Shown piece by piece: positions 40,832-48,560 of a stretch of 64,000 nt of DNA. Under the pieces are notes generated by a model. That model made no database searches. It saw only the letters and a program-made list of their open reading frames with translations, and was not told where the DNA came from. Source of the DNA: JAENVU01 sp046598395. GTDB lineage: Bacteria; Actinomycetota; Acidimicrobiia; IMCC26256; JAENVU01. The position numbers and the translations under genes were made by a program. Location: positions 1 to 64,000 of the forward strand of contig JBKJIQ010000015.1 in NCBI GenBank assembly GCA_046598395.1. The letters are read 5' to 3'. Within the stretch, counting starts at the first letter, position 1; every line of letters begins with the position of its first letter.

Positions 40832-43800
40832 TTACTGCTGGTCCCTTACGTAGGCGGCGGCGAGTTCGGCTCGCGTGGAGATACCCAACTTCGCGAACAC
40901 ATGGTTCAGATGGGTCTTGACGGTGCTGCGGCTCATGAACAGACGCTCGGCCACGTCCGGATTCGTCAACCCCTCGGCCACCAGCGCCACCACCTCCCGT
41001 TCGGTCGGGGTGAGGCTCGGCCATCCCGTCGCGGGCCGGAGCCGCGCGCCTCGGGCACGCAGCGCCGCGGTCACGGCGTCGTCCACACTCACGCCCGCGG
41101 CCGACGCTTCGCCGACCTCGGCTGCGGTCGTATCCGAGATTGCCGCGATCGCGGAACTGTGCCATGCCGACTCCGCGGCCGATACCGCCCAGCCGCGTTC
41201 GGCGCGGGTGCGGTCGGTGATCGCGAGCAGACGACCAGCGGTGGTCGAATCGCCCCCAGCCGCACTGGCCCACGCGACCACATCCAGCGCCTGGAGCACA
41301 TGAATGTCGTAGGGCTGACCCCGCCACCGTTGCAGGGCGGTACGGGCCGCGTCCGCGCCCCGTTCCGGATCCCCGGCAAGCAGCGCGACCACACCCTCGA
41401 ACAACGAGGCCAGCCCCAACATCAACGGACTGTCGAGTTCGAGGCTCACCTCGGCCAGCCGGGTGATCGTCGCCGTGGCCCGGGGATCGTCAGCCATGAT
41501 CTCCGCGAGCGCGACATACTCGAGCATCCAGGCCACCCCGACCCACAGCGAAGCCTCCGCGTACCCGTCGGCCGCGACCCGAAGCACGTCGGCCACATCC
41601 CAGTTACCGGACCACACCTCCACCTCGGCCGCGACGGTCTCCACCATTCCCACCGCAACCAGCGACGCGCCGCGCGCGGTCAGGTCGGCACTGAACCGCT
41701 CGATCACTGCGACGGCCGCGTCGGGGTCCCCACGCCGGATCCGCTCCCGGGCGACACCGGCCGCCGCCCACCCGATCGTGAGGAGCTCACCGCACTCCTC
41801 GGCCGCGACCAGCGCCTGCTCCGCCATGCTCGCCCATGACGAGTCGCCGCTGCGCTGGCAGATGAACGCGAGCGCGTTGTAGTGCCAGGCGACGAAGAAC
41901 GGGTTCTGGTCGCACAGTCCGCCGGCAAAGGCGAGGTCCAACCACTCGGCCGTCTCCACATGACGGTCGGCGTACAGATGCGAGAACCCGATCTTCTGGA
42001 GGATGTCCGCCTCGCCCCAGTCGTCGCCGGCGGCGCGCGCTAGGTCGACCGCGTGGCGCAACGGTTCCACGGACGCGAGCGGCGCGCTGAGTTGGCCGAC
42101 ATCGGCGCGCAGGTCGAAGCAGCGCGCGGTGCTGAGCGGATCGTCCGCGGCCTGGCCCGCCGCCAGTCCCTCCTCGGCCAATCCGTGGGCGAGTTCCCAG
42201 TTGCCGAAGTAGAAGTTGAGGAGCCCGCGTCCCCAGAGGACGCGGCCCAGTAGGGGTGACACCCGGTCGCCGAAGCGCTCGGCCGCGAGCGCGAGCCAGT
42301 GGTCGCCTTGGTTGAACTGCGCGGTCTGAAACCAGAACAGCACGAGATCGAACGCGAGCGCGCCGAACACCTCGGGGTTGTCATCATCGGCCGCGTGAAC
42401 CAACGCGACGCGTAGGTTCTCCGCCTCGCGTTCGAGGACGGTCCGAGCCGCCAGCTGCGCGCCGGTGTGCAGGTCGGGCGCGAGGGCGGACGCGAGTTCG
42501 GCGAAGTGTGTGAGGTGCCGGTCGAGCACGGCCGTGATCTCACCGGACTCCTCCAACTGGGCTCGCGAGAACTGCTTGATCGTCTCGAGCAACCGGTACC
42601 GATCGTTGGTGCCGTCGTCCACCAGCCCGACGAGCGACCGGTCGACCAGGCTGCCGAGCAGGTCGAGAACGTCGTATTCGTCGAGCGGGTCGAATGCGCA
42701 GATCGCCTCGGCGGCATCGAGGGTGAACCCGCCGTTGAACATCGCGAGTCGCCGGAGGAGGACCTGCTCGTTCGGTTCGAGCAGTTGATGGCTCCACTCG
42801 ATCGACTCGTACAGCGTCTGTTGGCGCGGAAGCAGGGTGGAGCTTCCCCCGCGGAGCAGGCGAAAGCGGTCATCGAGCCCCTCGGCGATACGCGCCACCG
42901 AGACACTGCGGACACGCGCCGCGGCCAGTTCGATCGCGAGCGGAATGCCGTCGAGTTGCTCGCAGATCATCGCCACGTGGGCCGCGTTGTCGTTGGTGAC
43001 CGTGAAGTTCGGGCGGCTGCGTACGGCCCGGTCGATGAACAACCGGACCGAGTCGAACTGGGTGAGCGACTCGACGGTGATGTCGCCCGATGCCTTCGGG
43101 GAACCCAACGACGGCACGCGCCAGGTGACTTCGCCGGGCAGGTTCAAGGGCTGGCGGCTGGTGGTCATGATCTGCAGCGGCGGACACCCACGCAGGAGCG
43201 CCTCGACGAGCACGGCCGACTCCGCAAGCAGATGCTCGCAGTTGTCGATGAGCACGAGCGCACGCGCGTTGGCCAGGCGGGAGACGACGGCTTCAAGCAA
43301 TGACTCCTCGGCCGACTCCTGCACGTGCAGGACCGCGGCGAGTGCAGCAACCACCGAACTGGTCTCCCCCAGGGGTGCAAGCTCGACGTACCAAATGCCA
43401 TCGACGTGGCGATCGACGCGGTCGGTGGCCGCTTCGAGCGCGAGGCGGGTCTTTCCACACCCGCCCGACCCGGTGACAGTGAGCAGACGCGTGTCGTCGA
43501 GCAGTGCGTGCAGCTGTGACAACTCGGCTTCGCGGCCGATGAACGGCGTGAGCTGGGTCGGCAGGTTGTTCGTGACACTGTCGGGGCCGCGCAAGGGCGG
43601 GAACCCTGCGACGAGTTCGGGATGGGTCAGCTGGAACACCTGCTCGGGCCGGCCGAGATCCTTCAGGCGGTACGAGCCGAGATCGAGCCAGTCGCCACCC
43701 GCGGGCAGCGAGTCGCCGACCATATCCACGCACTGGCGGGAGGCGATCACTTGCCGACCGTGCGCGAGCGCGCGGAGTCGAGCCGTGCGAATGATCGTCT

Positions 43801-44164
43801 CGCCCGCATAGTTCCCGAAGTCGCGCAGCTTGGTCTCTCCGGTGTGCAGCGCCATGCGCACCGAAACCGAGATGCCGTCGGGCCACGGTTCCGCGGCCAG
43901 TAACCGTTGCGCTGCGAACGCGGTGGCGATCGCGTCAGAGCCGTTTCGGAAGACCGCCACGACGCTGTCGCCCTCACCCTGCTCGACCGGCAATGCTCCA
44001 TTGTTCGCGGTCACGGCACTGTGCAGGATCTTGTAGTGCCGCGCGATTACCTCGGTCATCAGTTCCGGTTGGCTCTCCCAGAGCCGCGTCGATCCGGCGA
44101 CGTCGGTCAGCAGGAAGGTCACCACGCCGGTGGGAAGCGGGGTGGTCGATTGGGTCTGGGTCAT
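40832..44164 (-). CDS. Adenylate cyclase / NB-ARC / TPR / LuxR regulator
   Basis: A 1110-aa multidomain regulator. A class III cyclase domain (about 12-185) begins GVVTFLLTDVAGSTRLWESQ and has GEGDSVVAVF with the second metal Asp. A P-loop ATPase follows (TVTGSGGCGKTRLALEAA near residue 235; Walker B-like ARALVLIDNCEHLL), then a long helical TPR-like region and a C-terminal LuxR HTH (LTPTEREVVALVAEGLTNPD, VKTHLNHVFAKLGISTRAEL). Proteins of this build are common in actinobacteria and their inputs are unknown. It is immediately upstream of the beta-helix gene, so control of cell-surface proteins is possible. Confidence 0.9.
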   Translation of the reverse strand: MTQTQSTTPLPTGVVTFLLTDVAGSTRLWESQPELMTEVIARHYKILHSAVTANNGALPVEQGEGDSVVAVFRNGSDAIATAFAAQRLLAAEPWPDGISVSVRMALHTGETKLRDFGNYAGETIIRTARLRALAHGRQVIASRQCVDMVGDSLPAGGDWLDLGSYRLKDLGRPEQVFQLTHPELVAGFPPLRGPDSVTNNLPTQLTPFIGREAELSQLHALLDDTRLLTVTGSGGCGKTRLALEAATDRVDRHVDGIWYVELAPLGETSSVVAALAAVLHVQESAEESLLEAVVSRLANARALVLIDNCEHLLAESAVLVEALLRGCPPLQIMTTSRQPLNLPGEVTWRVPSLGSPKASGDITVESLTQFDSVRLFIDRAVRSRPNFTVTNDNAAHVAMICEQLDGIPLAIELAAARVRSVSVARIAEGLDDRFRLLRGGSSTLLPRQQTLYESIEWSHQLLEPNEQVLLRRLAMFNGGFTLDAAEAICAFDPLDEYDVLDLLGSLVDRSLVGLVDDGTNDRYRLLETIKQFSRAQLEESGEITAVLDRHLTHFAELASALAPDLHTGAQLAARTVLEREAENLRVALVHAADDDNPEVFGALAFDLVLFWFQTAQFNQGDHWLALAAERFGDRVSPLLGRVLWGRGLLNFYFGNWELAHGLAEEGLAAGQAADDPLSTARCFDLRADVGQLSAPLASVEPLRHAVDLARAAGDDWGEADILQKIGFSHLYADRHVETAEWLDLAFAGGLCDQNPFFVAWHYNALAFICQRSGDSSWASMAEQALVAAEECGELLTIGWAAAGVARERIRRGDPDAAVAVIERFSADLTARGASLVAVGMVETVAAEVEVWSGNWDVADVLRVAADGYAEASLWVGVAWMLEYVALAEIMADDPRATATITRLAEVSLELDSPLMLGLASLFEGVVALLAGDPERGADAARTALQRWRGQPYDIHVLQALDVVAWASAAGGDSTTAGRLLAITDRTRAERGWAVSAAESAWHSSAIAAISDTTAAEVGEASAAGVSVDDAVTAALRARGARLRPATGWPSLTPTEREVVALVAEGLTNPDVAERLFMSRSTVKTHLNHVFAKLGISTRAELAAAYVRDQQ

Positions 44165-44211
44165 GGGATCCTCGGGTCGATGGGCGCAAGTGTGGCATCG
44201 CCTGAGTGGGC

Positions 44212-44613
44212 TCAGTCGAGCATCGCGATCGCGTCGACCTCGAAGCGCTGGCCGGGATGGAACAGCGCGGACACACCCACGAGCGTGGAGGTGGCCCGCG
44301 GGAGGTCGTCGCCGAAAACCTCGAAGGCGGCGGTGTAGATCGCGTCGAGCGAGTCAGGGCGAAGGTCCACCACGTAGAAGGTCGACCGCACGATGTCGGC
44401 GACGGTCGCCTCGACGGTTCGGAGGCAGGTGAGCAGATTCTGGAAGACGGCGACCGCCTGGGCGTGGAGATCCCCCTCGCCGATGAGCACGCCCTCGGTT
44501 GTCAACGGCGTCTGGCCGGCGATGAACACTTGACGGGTGCCGGTGGCGACGATGACTTGAGACAATCCGGGTAGTTCAAGAAGGCCCGATGGCTGAAAGT
44601 GAGTGATGGTCAT
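44212..44613 (-). CDS. ridA: RidA-family (YjgF/UK114) protein
   Basis: A 133-aa trimer-forming RidA-like protein: QVFIAGQTPLTTEG near the N-terminus, AVFQNLLTCLRTVEATVADI, then FYVVDLRPDSL and a C-terminal VGVSALFHPGQRFEVDAIAM. In canonical RidA a conserved Arg binds the carboxylate of enamines; here the corresponding segment reads DLPRATSTLVGV, retaining the Arg. It would hydrolyse reactive enamine/imine intermediates or act on other small molecules. Confidence 0.88.
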   Translation of the reverse strand: MTITHFQPSGLLELPGLSQVIVATGTRQVFIAGQTPLTTEGVLIGEGDLHAQAVAVFQNLLTCLRTVEATVADIVRSTFYVVDLRPDSLDAIYTAAFEVFGDDLPRATSTLVGVSALFHPGQRFEVDAIAMLD

Positions 44614-44681
44614 GGCGCCATTCTCGGCCAGTTCGGCGCCGAGAACATCGGCCAGGTGGTTGAGATCCCCGCAGAAGGCGG

Positions 44682-44822
44682 TCAGGTGTGGATGTCCTCA
44701 GCCTGCATTTGTTCGACGAGGGCGAACACGCTCGCCTCGAGCGCGACACCGGGATCGCGTCCAGCCTTGCGCTCCTTCGAGCCGGCACTGAGACTCTCGG
44801 CGACGCGGACCGCCTTCTTCAT
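44682..44822 (-). CDS. 46-aa hypothetical ORF upstream of ridA
   Basis: From ATG 44822 the frame reads MKKAVRVAESLSAGSKERKA, then GRDPGVALEASVFALVEQMQ and ends AEDIHT. It is predicted to be largely helical. The frame stays open and protein-like (ESLLFPDKARRTYVLP) for 17 codons before the ATG up to a stop, so it may be a fragment of an older gene. No clear ribosome site is seen. I do not recognise it. Confidence 0.3.
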   Translation of the reverse strand: MKKAVRVAESLSAGSKERKAGRDPGVALEASVFALVEQMQAEDIHT

Positions 44823-44924
44823 CGGCAACACATACGTGCGCCGGGCCTTGTCCGGGAACAGCAGGGATTCTACGAATCATAAGGTACGATTTCCTTTTCG
44901 GTTGACCCTGGAGAGGTAAACGCC

Positions 44925-45230
44925 GTGAGCACGAGCGAGAAACCCGGATGGACCTTCCTCACCAACCACTGCCACGTGCTTCTGTGCATTGCCGCCGATC
45001 CCGATATTCGCGGCCGCGACATCGCCGTACGCGTCGGCATCACCGAGCGATCGGCGCAGAGCATCATCACCGACCTCGTCGACGGCGGCTACCTCACGCG
45101 TGAGCGTGTCGGCCGGCGCAACCGCTACAAGATCCACGCCCGCCGCCCGCTGCGGCACCCGATCGAACGTGAGCATCAGGTGATCGAGCTCCTCACCCTG
45201 GTCGACGAACCGGCGCCGCGTCGACACTGA
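44925..45230 (+). CDS. Small winged-helix transcriptional regulator
   Basis: A 101-aa protein with one winged-helix domain: GWTFLTNHCHVLLCIAADPD, IRGRDIAVRVGITERSAQSI (recognition region) and GGYLTRERVGRRNRYKIH (wing). HARRPLRHPIEREHQVIEL is the usual end of this subfamily, which looks MarR/ArsR-like. GTG 44925 has GGAGAGG about 8 nt upstream. Its location just before the InhA-like gene and dabAB makes it the leading candidate for the shared operator at 45351 and 46864. Confidence 0.8.
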   Translation: MSTSEKPGWTFLTNHCHVLLCIAADPDIRGRDIAVRVGITERSAQSIITDLVDGGYLTRERVGRRNRYKIHARRPLRHPIEREHQVIELLTLVDEPAPRRH

Positions 45231-45302
45231 CGTCGCCGGCACCCGGGAGGGGCGCGGCCAGCGCGTGATAGCCATCGCCGGTACAACACAACACCCGCGC
45301 TC

Positions 45303-45318
45303 AGGGACGACGGTCCCT
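45303..45318 (+). terminator. Small hairpin after the winged-helix gene
   Basis: AGGGAC-GACG-GTCCCT forms a 6-bp stem followed by the AT-rich TATAAATAA. It is 73 bp after the regulator stop and just upstream of the next promoter, as a terminator would be. Confidence 0.5.
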
Positions 45319-45345
45319 ATAAATAAGGCCTGGAATTTAGTATAT

Positions 45346-45375
45346 TTGACACACGAATTACTTTTCGTGTATAAG
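45346..45375 (+). promoter_or_regulatory. Promoter with embedded ACACGAA-N6-TTCGTGT operator
   Basis: TTGACA (45346-45351), 18 bp, TATAAG (45370-45375). The perfect inverted repeat ACACGAA (45351-45357) and TTCGTGT (45364-45370) fills the spacer, the classical place for a repressor. The same motif recurs at 46864-46883 before dabB. The region is notably AT-rich compared with the surroundings. Confidence 0.75.
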
Positions 45376-45406
45376 TGCGTATGCACCTACGGCGAGCGCA
45401 CCAACC

Positions 45407-46195
45407 ATGACCACAGACCTCCTGGTCGGAAAGCGGCTGCTCATCACCGGAGTCGTCACCACCGACTCGATCGCCTACGCGACCGCGGTCGCCGCCATCG
45501 AAGCCGGAGCGCAGGTCACGTTGTCGAGCTTGGGCCGCGACCTCGAGCACACGAACCTGGCGGCATCAACGCTTCCCGCCGAGGTCGATGTCCTCGAAGC
45601 GGACCTGACGGTCCCGGCCCAACTCGACCAGCTCACGCTCGAGTTGCGTGAACGATGGGACAACCTCGACGGCGCCCTCCACGCGGTTGCATTCGCGCCA
45701 CGCGAGGCGCTGTCCGGGGACTTCCTCAAAGCCGCGATCGATCCGGTCGCTCGCGCCTTTCACACCAGCGTCCACACCTATGCGTCTCTCGCTGCACTCC
45801 TGCGCGATCTCGCACCGGCGGCGGGAGCGTCATTGGTGGGACTCGACTTCGACGCGTCGAGGGCCTGGCCCGTCTATAACTGGATGGGCGTCTGCAAGTC
45901 GGCGCTCGAGGCAACGAACCGTTACGTGGCACGAGACCTGGGAGCGCTCGGCATCCGCGCCAACCTCATCGCGGCCGGTCCGCTCCACACTCGAGCGGCC
46001 GGTGCGATCGGAGCGTTCGACCATCTCACTTCGGCATGGGAACACCAGTCGCCGATGCCGTGGGACCCCCGTGACGCGGCGCCGGTCGCCGACGCGGCCA
46101 CCTTCCTTCTCTCGGACCTCGCGCGGATGATTACGGGTGAGATCCTGCACGTCGACGGTGGCTTCCATGCCATGGCGGGGCACCTCGCCCGATGA
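45407..46195 (+). CDS. InhA/FabI-type enoyl-ACP reductase
   Basis: A 262-aa reductase close to mycobacterial InhA in layout: KRLLITGVVTTDSIAYATAV (coenzyme site with the SIA motif), and Y157-x6-K164 in YNWMGVCKSALEATNRYVAR, the FabI catalytic pair. AAGPLHTRAAGAIGAFDHL is the substrate lid. These enzymes reduce enoyl-ACP with NADH in fatty-acid elongation. A dedicated, repressible copy next to a DIC-uptake operon is unusual; it may be an accessory enzyme rather than the housekeeping one. Confidence 0.88.
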   Translation: MTTDLLVGKRLLITGVVTTDSIAYATAVAAIEAGAQVTLSSLGRDLEHTNLAASTLPAEVDVLEADLTVPAQLDQLTLELRERWDNLDGALHAVAFAPREALSGDFLKAAIDPVARAFHTSVHTYASLAALLRDLAPAAGASLVGLDFDASRAWPVYNWMGVCKSALEATNRYVARDLGALGIRANLIAAGPLHTRAAGAIGAFDHLTSAWEHQSPMPWDPRDAAPVADAATFLLSDLARMITGEILHVDGGFHAMAGHLAR

Positions 46196-46299
46196 TCCAG
46201 GTCCGACCCGTTCGAAATAGTCGGAAGCCAAGGACGTGCTCCCGCACCATCTCGGTGTCCCGCCCGTAGCAGTCGCTGGGCACACCGATCTCGAATCGT

Positions 46300-46860
46300 C
46301 TCGAGGTCCCGGATCGCTTTGAACACGGGCGTGGACGCACCGAACGCCGGCCGGACCACCAACGCGTGTGCGGGGAACTCGCCTCGTTCGAGATGCACCG
46401 TCATGTCGTCGTCGGCGCGCACGTCGACCCCGATCGCGACCAGGTCGTAGCCCACCTCGGTCTCCGCAAGAACGACCCCCCGTTCGTCGTCGACGAGCAC
46501 GACCAACTCCCGTGCCGCACGGACGAACGGCATCCCCGTTGACGGCCCGATCGTGCTCTCCGACGCAACGCCCAGCGTGAGGCCGACCGCGTCCATGCCC
46601 ATGCGGGCCTTGGCGACGGCGGTGTCCAAGGGCGAGCCGACGCGAACGATCTCGCCACTGAACGTCCCGAGCACATCGGTATCGACGACGGCCTCGAGCA
46701 CCTCGAGTCCGAGTGCCTCGGTCAGGGCCGGGCCGACCAGCACCGTCTTGTCGTGCTTGGTGGCCATCGCGGCGACCGCTCCCGCGTAGGGCGACGAAAG
46801 GCTCGGCGGAACGGGTGAACCAGCCACTTCGAGATCGTTCGATCGTGTCATGCAGGTCAT
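46300..46860 (-). pseudogene. DUF6671-type protein, C-terminally truncated
   Basis: The first 185 codons match the DUF6671 pattern: SSPYAGAVAAMATKHDKTVL, VVDTDVLGTFSGEIVR, VGSPLDTAVAKARMG, GLASE-like LGVASESTIGPS and RPAFGASTPVFKAIRDLETI. Normally the protein continues through a long helix and a C-terminal zinc ribbon. Here the homology stops around 46300; the frame remains open but runs into the reductase gene on the other strand. Another fragment of unrelated type (SDCYGRDTEMVREHVLGF) follows in a different frame. Start may be ATG 46860 or 46851. Function of the family is unknown. Confidence 0.6.
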
Positions 46861-46863
46861 AAT

Positions 46864-46902
46864 ATACGAGTCTTGATTCGTGTGTTAGAACATGTGTATT
46901 GT
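46864..46902 (+). promoter_or_regulatory. dabB promoter with shared operator-like palindrome
   Basis: ATACGAG-TCTTGA-TTCGTGT (46864-46883) shares the half-sites and 6-bp spacing of the element at 45351-45370 (one arm degenerate). TTGATT (46873-46878), 18 bp, TATTGT (46897-46902) would serve dabB, with the -35 inside the palindrome. TATATT on the minus strand adjoins the DUF6671 start. Confidence 0.6.
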
Positions 46903-46961
46903 CTACCGCATAACGAGCCTCGGCCGACCCGGCCCGTCGCCCCAGGAAGAGGAGCACCGCT

Positions 46962-48560
46962 TTGACCACCACCCCGCTCGCCTACGCGGTGCTCGCGGCG
47001 CCGGCTGCCTTCATCCTGACCTGGCTGGCTGCCGCTTCGGATCGGGGCCGTGATCCTCAGCGGACCAAGCGCGTCGGCAGTTTCGCCGGCTGGTTCGGTG
47101 TCGCCGTCGCGGTCGCCGCCGCGTGCGCGGTCGCCGTGCGTGGACCGATGGCCAGCACCACGATCGGCATCGATGGGCTGGGCCTGTCAGTGCGGCTCGA
47201 CTCGCTGTCGATGGTCATGCTGACCATGATCGCCCTGTTGGCAGTGGTGATCTTTCGGTACAGCTGCACCTACCTCGAGGGCGACGCCCGCCACGGCGTG
47301 TTCCTGGGCCGATTGGCGATCACCGTCATGTGCGTCGAGGTGCTGGTGCTCGCCGGCAACCTCGCCCTGTTGGTCGGCGCCTGGATCGCCACCAGCCTCG
47401 CGCTTCATCGACTGTTGCTGTTCTATCCGGAGCGCCGAGCCGCCGTGGTGGCCGCTCGCAAGAAGTTCGTGGTCGCCCGGATCGGCGACACCTTCTTGAT
47501 TGGGGCGGCGGTCCTGCTCTACCACCGTTTCGGGACTGGCGACCTCAGCACCATCTTCGAAGCTGCCCCCGCCGCGGCTCGCGGCGGCTGGGCCATCGGG
47601 ACCGTCGAACTCGCGGCTCTGTGCATCGCGGTCGCCGCGGTGTTGAAGGCCGCGCAGTTTCCCACCCACGGCTGGTTGGTCGAAGTCATGGAGACCCCCA
47701 CGCCGGTATCGGCACTGCTCCACGCCGGGATCCTGAACGCCGGGCCGTTCCTGGCCCTCCGGATGGCATTCGTGCTCGACCGATCGGACGCGGCCACCGC
47801 GCTGCTGATCGCGATCGGGGGCTTCACCGCGGTGTTCGCTTCGGTGGTCCTGCTGACGCAACCGTCCGTCAAGGTTGCCCTCGGCTACTCGAGCGCAGCC
47901 CACATGGGTTTCATGCTTATGGTGGCCGGCCTCGGGATCTACCCGGCCGTGCTGCTGCACCTCGTCGCCCACTCGTTCTACAAGGCCCACGCGTTCCTCT
48001 CCTCGGGCAGCGTCGTCGACGAGATCCGCGCGGCTCCCGTCGCGCTTCCACGCCGGCTCGGTCATCCGGCGCGACTGCTCGGCAGCGCGGCAATCGCGCT
48101 GGCCATCTATGCGGCCCTCGCACTGACCTGGGGGATCCGCCTCGACGACCAACCACTGCTGATCGCCATCGGCGCGATTCTCGTACTGGGTACCACCCAG
48201 ATCATCGGGCCCGCCCTCGACTCCGACGGGCCGATGGCCGGGACGATGCGCGCCGCCTTCCTGGCGGCCGCGGTCACGGTGTCGTTCTTCACCCTCGAGT
48301 CGGGGATGCAATGGATCCTGGGTGAGGTGGTTCCCGACCATGGATCCCGCACCGGCATCCACGCCGCCCTCGTTGGGACGATCGTCGCCGCCTTCGCCAT
48401 GGTCATCGGGTTTCAGCTCATGGGCCCGGCCCGGCCGCCCGGACCACGCCAACGCCGGCTGGCGCTGCATCTGCGCAACGGCCTGTACGCGAACGCCGCG
48501 TTCGACCGGCTGGTCGGATCGCTGCACGTCCCGACCTCGACACCGGGATCGGCCCGATGA
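46962..48560 (+). CDS. dabB: DabB, NuoL-like cation-coupling subunit of the DAB system
   Basis: A 532-aa membrane protein of the NuoL/MrpA-type antiporter family with about 13 to 14 helices. LNAGPFLALRMAFVLDRSDA, KAAQFPTHGWLVEVMETPTPVSALLHAGI (in segments) and LHLVAHSFYKAHAFLSSGSV are conserved proton-path segments. Paired with DabA it forms a membrane complex that couples cation flow to accumulation of bicarbonate. TTG 46962 has GGAG about 7 nt upstream. Its stop overlaps dabA by ATGA. Confidence 0.88.
   Translation: MTTTPLAYAVLAAPAAFILTWLAAASDRGRDPQRTKRVGSFAGWFGVAVAVAAACAVAVRGPMASTTIGIDGLGLSVRLDSLSMVMLTMIALLAVVIFRYSCTYLEGDARHGVFLGRLAITVMCVEVLVLAGNLALLVGAWIATSLALHRLLLFYPERRAAVVAARKKFVVARIGDTFLIGAAVLLYHRFGTGDLSTIFEAAPAAARGGWAIGTVELAALCIAVAAVLKAAQFPTHGWLVEVMETPTPVSALLHAGILNAGPFLALRMAFVLDRSDAATALLIAIGGFTAVFASVVLLTQPSVKVALGYSSAAHMGFMLMVAGLGIYPAVLLHLVAHSFYKAHAFLSSGSVVDEIRAAPVALPRRLGHPARLLGSAAIALAIYAALALTWGIRLDDQPLLIAIGAILVLGTTQIIGPALDSDGPMAGTMRAAFLAAAVTVSFFTLESGMQWILGEVVPDHGSRTGIHAALVGTIVAAFAMVIGFQLMGPARPPGPRQRRLALHLRNGLYANAAFDRLVGSLHVPTSTPGSAR

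Noticed and set aside
44873..44905. A third copy of the ACACGAA-N6-TTCGTGT operator before the winged-helix gene
   Set aside because: Only one ACGAA and one ACGAT in direct orientation are present; the inverted arm is missing.
44599..44919. Plus-strand ORFs between ridA and the winged-helix gene
   Set aside because: No family match and atypical composition; the minus-strand 46-codon frame looks more protein-like.
45922..46299. C-terminal part of the 312-codon minus-strand frame as the true end of DUF6671
   Set aside because: It lies antisense to the well-conserved InhA-like gene and shows no homology, so it is only an open shadow.
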